NCBI GenBank assembly: GCA_020199975.1
Contig: JAIVJP010000290.1
Location: 1-11,496, forward strand
From: Acidobacteriota bacterium
GTDB lineage: Bacteria; Acidobacteriota; Blastocatellia; Pyrinomonadales; Pyrinomonadaceae
Reading direction: 5' to 3'
Length of the DNA stretch: 11,496 bases
The notes beneath the pieces are model-generated. The model saw nothing but the letters and a program-made list of their open reading frames with translations. It ran no database searches and was not told the DNA's origin. This document shows, piece after piece, positions 5,721 to 11,496 of the stretch. The translations under genes and the position numbers were made by a program. Each line of letters starts with the position of its first letter. Positions within the stretch are counted from its first letter, which is position 1.

Positions 5721-8039
5721 TTACTGCTTACTGTTCACTTTGTGGGTTGAACGCACGCGGCCCGGCGACTGTGGACCTCTGACATCGTCCGCGATCACTC
5801 TACCTTCCCTCACATAGACGGTCAAACGACCTCCTTCGGTGCTACCCTTCTCCGATTCTTCGACTCTCGCTGGGTTCCCTTTCAACACGGCGACTTCGTC
5901 GGTGGTCGTATACTGCATCCAGTCGCCTATGCCCTTTCTGTTCGGTTGTGTTAGCACGACGTTAGTTTGGGCGATAGTCTTTTCCACCTCGCTCGTTTCT
6001 CTGGAGAGATACACGTCGGCACCGCCGCTCGTGACGCGATCTGTTGCGGTACGGATATCGACGTTAATTTCGTAGTGCAGCAGCCGGTTGGCTTCCGAAT
6101 AGAACATTGACTCGGCTGAAGCGAAGACGGGCACAGTGCTGCTCGCGCCTTCAACTCGGCGCCGGGCGTTATAGACCGCACTCTGCACGCGACCAGTCGC
6201 TTCCATTTTCTTGTCGTTGACAAAGATCGTTAGTTTGTCAGCGCGTACGAAATTATCATCCTGCCAGGCGCGAGCGTTGCCGGTATAGATCGCGACGCCA
6301 CTCTGGTGGTGAAATTCGCCACGATCGCTGGCGACATACACAGGACTCTTAACTTTGGTGAAGGGAGTGGCGCCGTTGGTTTGTTCCTGGCTGTAGTAGG
6401 TTGTGGCTGTCTTTCCGCGGCTGTACGAGACCTCATCACGGAGGTTTGAGTCGAGTTCGACGGCTTTCGTGCGCGCGCGAGAATCCCAAACCGTTGGCTC
6501 GCCCCCACGCATGCGTACGACTTCATCGGAAGCCGCGTAAGAGATGCTAGCGGCAACTCCATTGCGATCGTTCTCATTAAACTTTGCGTTTCCCAACGCA
6601 TCCAAACGGTCAACATCCTGGGTTTCCTTCACAAAAACGGCGGTGATTGTCTGCGAAGTAAGTGTGCGCGTTCCTTTTTCCTTGCTGGGCTGCGTCGGTT
6701 CGATTACCGCCTTTGCGCCTTCTGTTGCTGTAAAGGTCCGCGCCAGGTTTCCGATTTCAAAGAAGTTGCAATCGAAACGAGGGGCAGTGAGTGTCTTGCG
6801 GTCTGAGTTGGCAGACTTGACTGCGGGATCCACAAACAACTCTGCATCGCCAAGCGCCTCGGCTTTCTCCAGGTCGCGGCCCGTAACGCGCCAGAAGAGT
6901 TTAACGGAATCGGCGCTTAGCCGTTTATTTGCCGCGCGAGGGTCGTTTGCTTTCGATTTAGGGGCCGAGAGATTGATCACCGATCGGCCCTCGGTGCGCA
7001 TCTGTCGGAGCAAGCTGCGTTCGCCCTGAGCCTGGAAAGTGACTTCAATCAGATTGGCCGCGGTCGCTTGCATCTCGGCATCGGAATCAAGACTCTTGGC
7101 TCGCGCGTCCCTCAATGCGAGTGCGCGTTCCAACCGCTGGTCTTTATCGAGAAAGAAATCCATGTCGACAGAATTCACCTCCGTCGCGCGTCCTTCTTCC
7201 ATCGATCGCAAATAGGAGTTGCCACGTAACTCAACTCTCTGGAGGCGCTTCTGCTCATTCAACGTGGCAAAAAGATTATCGCCGCTCATGACGTCGCGCT
7301 CCTGTTCGGCTGTTACGCCTCCGGAAAAGGACAGCTTCATTGAGGCCTGCTCAAAGATTCCATGAGCCGAACGAATCGTTACCGGCCGCGAGCGCGACGA
7401 ACCAGGCTTGGCCTGAGGGTCCTTCAACACTTGCGGCGCCACCGTGATCTCAACTTCCTTCTTCAGTATAAGCTTCTTGTTCTTGGCTTCGACGACGGCG
7501 CCTGTTGATCGCCCTGAAATATTCTCGCGTGTAAAGGTCATAGGCACATCAGTGTGCGCGATTTCTGTTGCCTGGTTGTACCAAAGCGACTCGGTATTTA
7601 CCTTCAGCGCATCTTTGGTCTCAATCTTCACGTCGCCCAAAAAAGTGATCATTGAATTCTTCTGATCGTAAATAGCCCTAGTAGCCGAAATCTGATCGGG
7701 TTTATCACCCTCGGGGGGATAGACCGCCAGGCTCACCGCTTCAAGTTCATGGTGGCCATCAGAGTAAGTAATGTCACGCGAAGCCTTGAGCAGCAGGTAC
7801 AAACGATCGCCTTTGGTGACGCGTTGTTCATAGCCTTCAATAATGCCGGTGATCTCTTTCGACAGCTCTGGAATTTCTGACTTGAGGCGAAAAGGCTTGT
7901 TGTTGCGGAGACGGTAATAGGAAATGGCGATGAATGCGATTCCCACCGTAAGTATGAAAATCGCCACCGTGCGCGCGATCAGAGGAAACCGCGCCCGCAG
8001 CCCAATCGCAAAAGCTCTCTTTCGTGTTATTTCCTGCAT
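5721..8039 (-). CDS. Large LptC/LptA (OstA-like) LPS transport protein
   Basis: The protein has 772 residues, against about 190 each for E. coli LptC and LptA. A basic N-terminus and one membrane helix (about 21-41) anchor it in the inner membrane. Residues about 50-200 resemble LptC (GYEQRVTKGDRLYLLLKAS, then strands such as AIYDQKNSMITFLGDVKI). From about 215 to 560 come further beta-strand-rich OstA-like segments with repeated short motifs. The last part (about 570-755) is the clearest LptA match: VAIYTGNARAWQDDNFVRADKL, IAQTNVVLTQPN and LKGNPARVEE. The parts are consistent with a stacked beta-jellyroll bridge carrying LPS from the LptB2FG complex toward LptD. The next gene, 27 bases on, is lptB, which supports this. 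The chosen ATG has no clear ribosome-binding site (the sequence before it is GGGCGTTTGA), but the membrane anchor follows directly. Whether separate lptA or lptC genes exist elsewhere cannot be seen. Confidence 0.85.
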   Translation of the reverse strand: MQEITRKRAFAIGLRARFPLIARTVAIFILTVGIAFIAISYYRLRNNKPFRLKSEIPELSKEITGIIEGYEQRVTKGDRLYLLLKASRDITYSDGHHELEAVSLAVYPPEGDKPDQISATRAIYDQKNSMITFLGDVKIETKDALKVNTESLWYNQATEIAHTDVPMTFTRENISGRSTGAVVEAKNKKLILKKEVEITVAPQVLKDPQAKPGSSRSRPVTIRSAHGIFEQASMKLSFSGGVTAEQERDVMSGDNLFATLNEQKRLQRVELRGNSYLRSMEEGRATEVNSVDMDFFLDKDQRLERALALRDARAKSLDSDAEMQATAANLIEVTFQAQGERSLLRQMRTEGRSVINLSAPKSKANDPRAANKRLSADSVKLFWRVTGRDLEKAEALGDAELFVDPAVKSANSDRKTLTAPRFDCNFFEIGNLARTFTATEGAKAVIEPTQPSKEKGTRTLTSQTITAVFVKETQDVDRLDALGNAKFNENDRNGVAASISYAASDEVVRMRGGEPTVWDSRARTKAVELDSNLRDEVSYSRGKTATTYYSQEQTNGATPFTKVKSPVYVASDRGEFHHQSGVAIYTGNARAWQDDNFVRADKLTIFVNDKKMEATGRVQSAVYNARRRVEGASSTVPVFASAESMFYSEANRLLHYEINVDIRTATDRVTSGGADVYLSRETSEVEKTIAQTNVVLTQPNRKGIGDWMQYTTTDEVAVLKGNPARVEESEKGSTEGGRLTVYVREGRVIADDVRGPQSPGRVRSTHKVNSKQ

Positions 8040-8053
8040 TCAAACGCCCAATT

Positions 8054-8081
8054 GTAGGGGCGCGGCATGCCGTGTCCCTAC
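8054..8081. repeat. 28-bp near-perfect palindrome (REP-like intergenic element)
   Basis: The element runs from GTAGGGGCGCGGCA to TGCCGTGTCCCTAC. Twelve of 14 positions pair exactly and the other two are G-T pairs, so the plus-strand RNA could fold throughout. It begins 14 bases upstream of the lptCA start codon. From memory, GTAGGGG-CGGCATGCCG-CCCCTAC-type palindromes recur between genes in several environmental phyla, including Acidobacteria, Chloroflexi and Cyanobacteria; I could not check this. One copy only is seen here. It may act as a mobile REP-like repeat or as a hairpin in the lptCA leader. Confidence 0.75.
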
Positions 8082-8320
8082 TTGTCTCGGTTTTAGTTAA
8101 TCTGTCAGCTCACAAAGCGTTATCTAAAAACACCGGTCGCATCTTCTGCTCAGATGGCTCTTTATCAGTCGGCCATTGGTCCCTCATACGCTTTCAGTTT
8201 ATTCTGCAAACCACCCATCTGTGTCGAGTAGCTTAACACTGATCGGTAGCGACCGGGTCGACTAAATAGCAGACCACGAAACCGTCGTTCGGTGCAACTA
8301 CTGCGTGCTAACGTCAACTC
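8082..8320. other. Intergenic region between the lptCA palindrome and the plus-strand broken gene
   Basis: About 240 bases of lower GC content with no supportable gene; a short plus-strand frame crossing it has no recognisable similarity. It must contain the lptCA promoter on the minus strand, but I found only a weak candidate (TTTGCA, 16 bases, TATGAG, around 8188-8215). It also holds the left copy of an 11-bp direct repeat at 8252-8262. Confidence 0.4.
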
Positions 8321-8821
8321 ATGAGAATACTTGCCGCTTTAATGATTCTGGTTTGTTGTGGTGTACGGGCGCAATCCTCTGACTGTCGCCGTGGTAGAGC
8401 TACATCGGAAAGGCCAGTCGAAGAAACGGTATTCTCAGTGATGAATGGCGCACGGGTGAGAAAAATACAGGGTAGGGTGTTCTATCCAGACGGACAAATA
8501 TTAGGAGAGGAGGCTATTGTAGAAGTCTTTGTGGATCACCTTTAAGGAACGCTCAGGATTTGAGTTATGCGGAGGTATCCGAGATTACCAGGAGTAGAAG
8601 AGTGACAGCCTACATGATTGATAGAGATGGAAGGTTTTGTATTACTAATCTCCCTGCTGGAAACTACTTACTCAGAATTGGCACTCGTAATGAACCATCG
8701 TTTAGCGCGATGAATATTTTAGTGACGGTTGCGCTTCGTGGAAGGCGAACTTCTAGCAGAATACTTAGAGTAGAATTGCCTATGTCCATTTGAAGTATGT
8801 CGTTGATTCCACCGGGTCGAC
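8252..8821. repeat. 11-bp exact direct repeat flanking the plus-strand broken gene
   Basis: ACCGGGTCGAC occurs at 8252-8262 and again at 8811-8821, bracketing the only plus-strand gene (8321-8793). At the right copy the CCGGGTC part is immediately repeated. The match is longer than expected by chance at this short distance. It could be the target duplication or recombination scar of an insertion, but no transposase or terminal inverted repeats are visible between the copies. Confidence 0.35.
8321..8793 (+). pseudogene. Small secreted carboxypeptidase-regulatory-like domain protein, frameshifted
   Basis: Two consecutive open frames read as one protein. The first (8321-8545) has a signal peptide (MRILAALMILVCCGVRA, likely cut before QSS) and the start of an Ig-like fold (VRKIQGRVFYPDGQILGEEAIVEVF), then stops at TAA 8543-8545. 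The second, in a frame shifted by one base, is open across the junction (RNAQDLSYAEVSE). It continues with RDGRFCITNLPAGNYLLRIG, the usual second half of carboxypeptidase-regulatory-like domains, and ends at 8793. One missing base near CACCTTTAAGG (about 8536-8546) would explain the break. No classical slippery heptamer is present, so a mutation or a sequencing or assembly error is likelier than programmed frameshifting. It is the only plus-strand gene, is more AT-rich than its neighbours, and lacks a clear ribosome-binding site. Its function is unknown; such domains in secreted proteins are usually structural or adhesive. Confidence 0.7.
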
Positions 8822-8928
8822 CGGGTCACTACGGCTACTCGGTTGTGGCGAAGAAGGCTCGACAATATGCAGTTAAACCAACTCATACTCGGAAACTTCG
8901 ACGAGGGGTTTGGTTGCAACTGCGTAGG

Positions 8929-9687
8929 TCAACTCGCGCCGGCAGTAATGTAGCCACCAGCGAGCGCCAGCAGGATAAACCCGCCCACAATCATGCGATA
9001 TCCGATGAAGATACCGGTGGAATGCGTGCGCAGAAACCGGAGCAGGAACCAGATCGACGCATAACCCACCAGACCCGACACGACGGTAGCGACACCCAGC
9101 GATCCATAAGTTCCCGTGGGCAGTTTGACCAGCGCTTCTTTGAGTTCCAGAAGCCCGCTGGCGGCGATGGCCGGTATAGAAAGCAGAAAGGAGAACCGTG
9201 CGGCTGTCTCGCGCGTTTGGCCCGCGAACAAACCGCCCATCATCGTCGATCCCGATCTGCTTGAACCCGGAATGAGCGCCAACACCTGTGCTAAACCAAC
9301 CGCGAGCGCGTCCCGAATTGTAAGATCCTCCATCGACCGGTTTCGTTTGCCAACTAATTCAGCGATGCTTAACAGGACAGCGACCATAATCATCATCGTC
9401 GCAATTACCCAGAGATTCTTCGTGAAAGTACCCTCAATTTGTTTCTTGAAGACTAGACCCACGATGCCCACCGGAATTGAGCCAATAATTACCAGCCAAC
9501 CCAGCCAGGCATCTTGCGACAGTCTGGAGGTCGGCCGTTTTGAATCGATTGCCCGATCATCAGCCAGGTTTCGACGGTACGAGTCTCGCAAGAGTGTCAG
9601 ATGATCGACAACGAATGCTCGTGAGATGTTGACGATGTCGCGGGCGAAATACACAAGTACGGCCAACAGCGTTCCAAGCTGAATCAC
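8929..9687 (-). CDS. uppP: Undecaprenyl-diphosphate phosphatase, N-terminally truncated, probably non-functional
   Basis: The sequence matches the UppP/BacA family from VIQLGTLLAVLVYF onward, with several membrane helices and the active-site motif PGSSRSGST at 140-148. UppP removes a phosphate from undecaprenyl diphosphate, recycling the lipid carrier for peptidoglycan and O-antigen synthesis. Only 252 residues remain from the first usable start, GTG 9687, compared with about 265-300 in the family. The missing part is the first helix with the essential GLTEFLPISSTAH-type motif. The frame stays open upstream to a TAA at 9760-9762 (…YEGIENTLKAEQTTATIA), but this stretch contains no such motif and no ATG or GTG. 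The other minus-strand frames of the 157-base gap do not contain it either. The 5' end meets an AT-rich inverted repeat, a plausible break point. The gene is read as a decayed or rearranged copy; another uppP would be expected elsewhere in the genome. Confidence 0.85.
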   Translation of the reverse strand: MIQLGTLLAVLVYFARDIVNISRAFVVDHLTLLRDSYRRNLADDRAIDSKRPTSRLSQDAWLGWLVIIGSIPVGIVGLVFKKQIEGTFTKNLWVIATMMIMVAVLLSIAELVGKRNRSMEDLTIRDALAVGLAQVLALIPGSSRSGSTMMGGLFAGQTRETAARFSFLLSIPAIAASGLLELKEALVKLPTGTYGSLGVATVVSGLVGYASIWFLLRFLRTHSTGIFIGYRMIVGGFILLALAGGYITAGAS

Positions 9688-9742
9688 GGCAATCGTGGCT
9701 GTAGTTTGCTCGGCTTTGAGTGTATTCTCGATACCTTCGTAA

Positions 9743-9840
9743 ATTTTGGATTTGTGATTTTAGATTTTCGATTTGACGTGCTTGAATTCATCCGAAGACA
9801 TAGGCGTAAATCGCAAATCAACAAATCTAAAATCAAAAAT
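9743..9840. repeat. AT-rich inverted repeat of GATTT-type units between the SDR gene and uppP
   Basis: Two arms of about 36 bases (9743-9778 and 9805-9840) are inverted copies with small gaps. TGATTTTAGATTT at 9755-9767 is matched exactly by its complement at 9823-9835. Both arms consist of loosely repeated GATTT-like words. The 26 bases between them are ordinary sequence. The repeat starts four bases after the SDR stop codon and ends inside the region where the 5' part of uppP should be. It may act as a bidirectional terminator-like hairpin or be a small mobile repeat linked to the uppP truncation. Confidence 0.6.
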
Positions 9841-9844
9841 GCTC

Positions 9845-10615
9845 TTATTCCCTGAACGAATTTCGGCGCGAAATCCAGTCATACATGGAGGTCGGCATGA
9901 TCATTCCGGCGCGCACAACACTTGCGAGCTGCCACGGAAACGCATACGACTTCTTCTTCTTCTCAATTGCTCGCAGGATCTTCTCCACGGCCACATCGAG
10001 CTCCATCAAGAAGGGCATCTGCGCGTGCCGGCCCGCAGTCAAAGGAGTCTTTATGAAGCCAGGGTGAATTATCGTCACCTCAATCCCTCGCGGCTGTAAG
10101 TCCAGCCTCAAACTTTCAAAGAACGCGGAAACCGCTGCCTTGCTGGCGCAGTAAGCCGCTGACTTTGGCAGCCCACGATACGCAGCCAGGCTCGAAATTA
10201 CTACCAGTTGGCCGCGACCCCGCGCTACCATCTCGGGAACAACCGCCGCAACGCTGTTTGCCGCGCCGATTACATTTACGTTGATCACTCCGGCAACTTC
10301 GCTTGCTCGCAGCTCCGCGGAGTCGTTCGTTGAGCCAATTCCTGCATTTGCTATAAGCACATCGATATGACCCAACTGCTCGCGAAAACGATCCGCGGCC
10401 GCGCGGACAGCCAGGGCATCTTGCACGTCACCCGGCACAGCCAGCGCTTTTCCACCCCGCGATTCAAACTCGCTGACAATCTCCTGCAGCATCTCCGTCC
10501 GCCGTGCGACTAAACCCAGTTTGGCGCCGCGTCGAGAGAGTTCAACCGCCACCCCGCGTCCAATGCCTGATGAGGCGCCGGTCACCATCACGACTTTTTC
10601 TTGCCAGTAACTCAC
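9845..10615 (-). CDS. Short-chain dehydrogenase/reductase (SDR family oxidoreductase)
   Basis: A complete classical SDR of 256 residues. The nucleotide-binding motif TGASSGIG is at 12-19, NAG at 90-92, the catalytic serine in VVISSL at 141/142, YCASK with catalytic Tyr155 and Lys159, and HPG at 184-186. Arg38 and Arg39 after the second strand favour NADPH over NADH (inference). The substrate cannot be told from sequence. The C-terminal part (SYAFPWQLASVVRAGMIMP) is hydrophobic and resembles SDRs that act on lipid-like or membrane-associated substrates; that is weak evidence. The start is GTG 10613-10615, supported by AGGAGA at 10628-10633, twelve bases upstream. The gene is co-directed with uppP but separated by an AT-rich inverted repeat, so a functional link is not implied. 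Confidence 0.93.
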   Translation of the reverse strand: MSYWQEKVVMVTGASSGIGRGVAVELSRRGAKLGLVARRTEMLQEIVSEFESRGGKALAVPGDVQDALAVRAAADRFREQLGHIDVLIANAGIGSTNDSAELRASEVAGVINVNVIGAANSVAAVVPEMVARGRGQLVVISSLAAYRGLPKSAAYCASKAAVSAFFESLRLDLQPRGIEVTIIHPGFIKTPLTAGRHAQMPFLMELDVAVEKILRAIEKKKKSYAFPWQLASVVRAGMIMPTSMYDWISRRNSFRE

Positions 10616-10806
10616 TTGAGTTTCGCGTCTCCTATTCGATACTCGAGCTTGAAGAAATGCCGGCAGCTGAAAAAGTGGTGAGCAGCTTAGAAGCAGTAAA
10701 GCGATCCACCGCGTGGGGTGCTAGGAAATCGCCCGAAGTAACTCGAATTAAGGCATCCATTTCGTGCGGTTTCGTGGATCGTGTTTGTTTTTCAGCAGCC
10801 TGTAGG

Positions 10807-11358
10807 CTAACAAAGCTCTTTGACGTGCTCACTCAAGACGCGTAACGCCTTGCCCAGATTATCCTGTTTAATTAAGAGGTGATCCCGCGAAAAGGATGAA
10901 AGCGCACCTACTGGAATTCCAGCAGCAGCGAGAATAGCAGTGACGCGCGCGAGATAACCCATCACACTCCATGGCAGTTCAATATCAAGCGTCACCAGTC
11001 TAAACCCGCGTTCCATCTTTGCGTCGCGAACAATGTGTCGAATGCGCTGCCAGTCGTCTTCTTCAAGCAGCAAAGTTACTTCCCGGGCATCGCGAAAAAT
11101 CAGGAAAGGCGACTCGGCGCGTGGACTGAGTTCCGGATTCTCCAATAGGCGAGTCCAATTCTGGTGACTCAGACCAACGAGAACGAAAGTCGCCGGGGCC
11201 ACTTCAATGCTGGTTTCACGCAAGAGATCGGAGACTGTCTTCTCACCATTCGAATCCACGCCGGTTTTCGAGCCTATCTGTAAATCTTGTAAGCGTAGTC
11301 TGTTAATACCAAGCCCTAACTTCTTGCTAATTGAGCAAGATTTGGACTGAAAGCGCAA
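10807..11358 (-). CDS. ACT-domain protein (ACT_7/CASTOR-like, COG3603-type), start uncertain
   Basis: The conserved part is about residues 50-183. An N-terminal half has VLLLEEDDW-like core strands (TLLLEEDDWQRI), and a C-terminal ACT fold has GYLARVTAILAAAGIPVGALSSFSRDHLLIK and a final helix. This two-part layout is typical of small stand-alone ACT proteins that bind amino acids or other small ligands; no ligand can be assigned. The frame's first start is TTG 11358, but the first 40-odd residues look unlike the family and lack a good ribosome-binding site. GTG 11259 (residue 34) is a better guess, giving about 150 residues. The 191 bases between this gene and the SDR gene hold no convincing gene. 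Confidence 0.82.
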   Translation of the reverse strand: MRFQSKSCSISKKLGLGINRLRLQDLQIGSKTGVDSNGEKTVSDLLRETSIEVAPATFVLVGLSHQNWTRLLENPELSPRAESPFLIFRDAREVTLLLEEDDWQRIRHIVRDAKMERGFRLVTLDIELPWSVMGYLARVTAILAAAGIPVGALSSFSRDHLLIKQDNLGKALRVLSEHVKELC

Positions 11359-11413
11359 TCTCGCAGGGCTTCTTATTTCATCGTCGTTCGTTCGGGAGGA
11401 GTTAACCGGTTTT

Positions 11414-11487
11414 CACCCCGTTAGAGGTGGCATGTTTATGGATCGAGAAGCAAAACCCCTCCCGGCTCCGTTCGGAGGAGCGGATTG
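11414..11487. repeat. Two related short hairpin units at the right edge of the window
   Basis: Unit one has a small inverted repeat at 11414-11429 (CACCCCG TTA GAGGTG) followed by GGCATGTTTATGG. Unit two has CTCCG-TT-CGGAG at 11466-11477, followed by GAGCGGATTGG. Both share a CCGTTnGGAGG-like core, so they look like two diverged copies of one unit about 50 bases apart. I recall similar 'CTCCGTTAGGAGCGGCATGTTTATAG' elements between genes in acidobacterial genomes, but could not check. The last 138 bases of the window contain no supportable gene. Confidence 0.45.
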
Positions 11488-11496
11488 GTCCTGGAG

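Noticed and set aside
8530..8550. Programmed -1 frameshifting as the way to express the broken secreted gene.
   Set aside because: No X-XXY-YYZ slippery heptamer and no clear downstream hairpin; a point deletion or sequence error is simpler.
8876..8914. AACCAA...TTGGTT inverted repeat downstream of uppP as a terminator.
   Set aside because: Only six paired bases with a loop of more than 25 bases and no U-tract.
8719..8919. A minus-strand 66-residue frame overlapping the broken secreted gene and the spacer.
   Set aside because: No similarity and low-complexity serine/arginine composition; it is the reverse of coding sequence for much of its length.
10632..10832. A minus-strand 66-residue frame between the ACT and SDR genes.
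   Set aside because: It overlaps the ACT gene end, has a low-complexity serine-rich tail and resembles no family; kept only as a spacer open frame.
1..11496. A hidden defence, toxin-antitoxin, CRISPR or mobile element system.
   Set aside because: No regularly spaced repeats, no transposase or integrase, no paired small toxin/antitoxin frames, and no nuclease or reverse transcriptase motifs were found on either strand.

Overview
The window looks like chromosomal backbone DNA of a diderm (LPS-bearing) bacterium. All intact genes lie on the minus strand, so transcription runs from high to low coordinates. My best guess is an acidobacterium of the Blastocatellia/Pyrinomonadaceae type. This is an inference from the gene order lptCA - lptB - rpoN - hpf - rapZ - EIIA(Man) - HPr/EI, the very large LptC/LptA protein, and the intergenic palindromes. 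No rRNA or marker gene in the window proves it.

Right part (about 8930-11496): an ACT-domain protein, a short-chain dehydrogenase/reductase, and an undecaprenyl-diphosphate phosphatase (UppP) that lacks its first catalytic segment. Its 5' end runs into an AT-rich inverted repeat. Two short related hairpin units sit at the extreme right edge.

Middle (about 8040-8930): a gene-poor island. It holds a 28-bp near-perfect palindrome in front of lptCA and the only plus-strand gene. That gene is a small secreted protein resembling a carboxypeptidase-regulatory-like (Ig-fold) domain protein, and it is broken by a frameshift. An 11-bp exact direct repeat brackets the island.

Left part (1-8039): a compact co-directed block. 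lptCA (772 aa, LptC anchor plus several OstA/LptA-like segments) and lptB encode parts of the LPS-export bridge and its ATPase. rpoN (sigma-54), long-form hpf (ribosome hibernation), rapZ, a mannose-family PTS EIIA, and an HPr-Enzyme I protein follow. This is the familiar rpoN-linked 'nitrogen/regulatory PTS' neighbourhood. PEP would phosphorylate EI, then HPr, then the EIIA. No sugar permease (EIIB/C/D) is encoded here, so a regulatory rather than transport role is likely.

Three things depart from textbook expectation. HPr and Enzyme I are one continuous reading frame, so the protein is an HPr-EI fusion cut by the left edge. RapZ has Met in place of the Walker A lysine. The 300-bp space between hpf and rapZ, where hprK often sits in related clusters, has no recognisable gene, although HPr keeps the regulatory serine. 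I see no mobile element, CRISPR array, tRNA or rRNA, and no clear sign of a wholly new multi-gene system.
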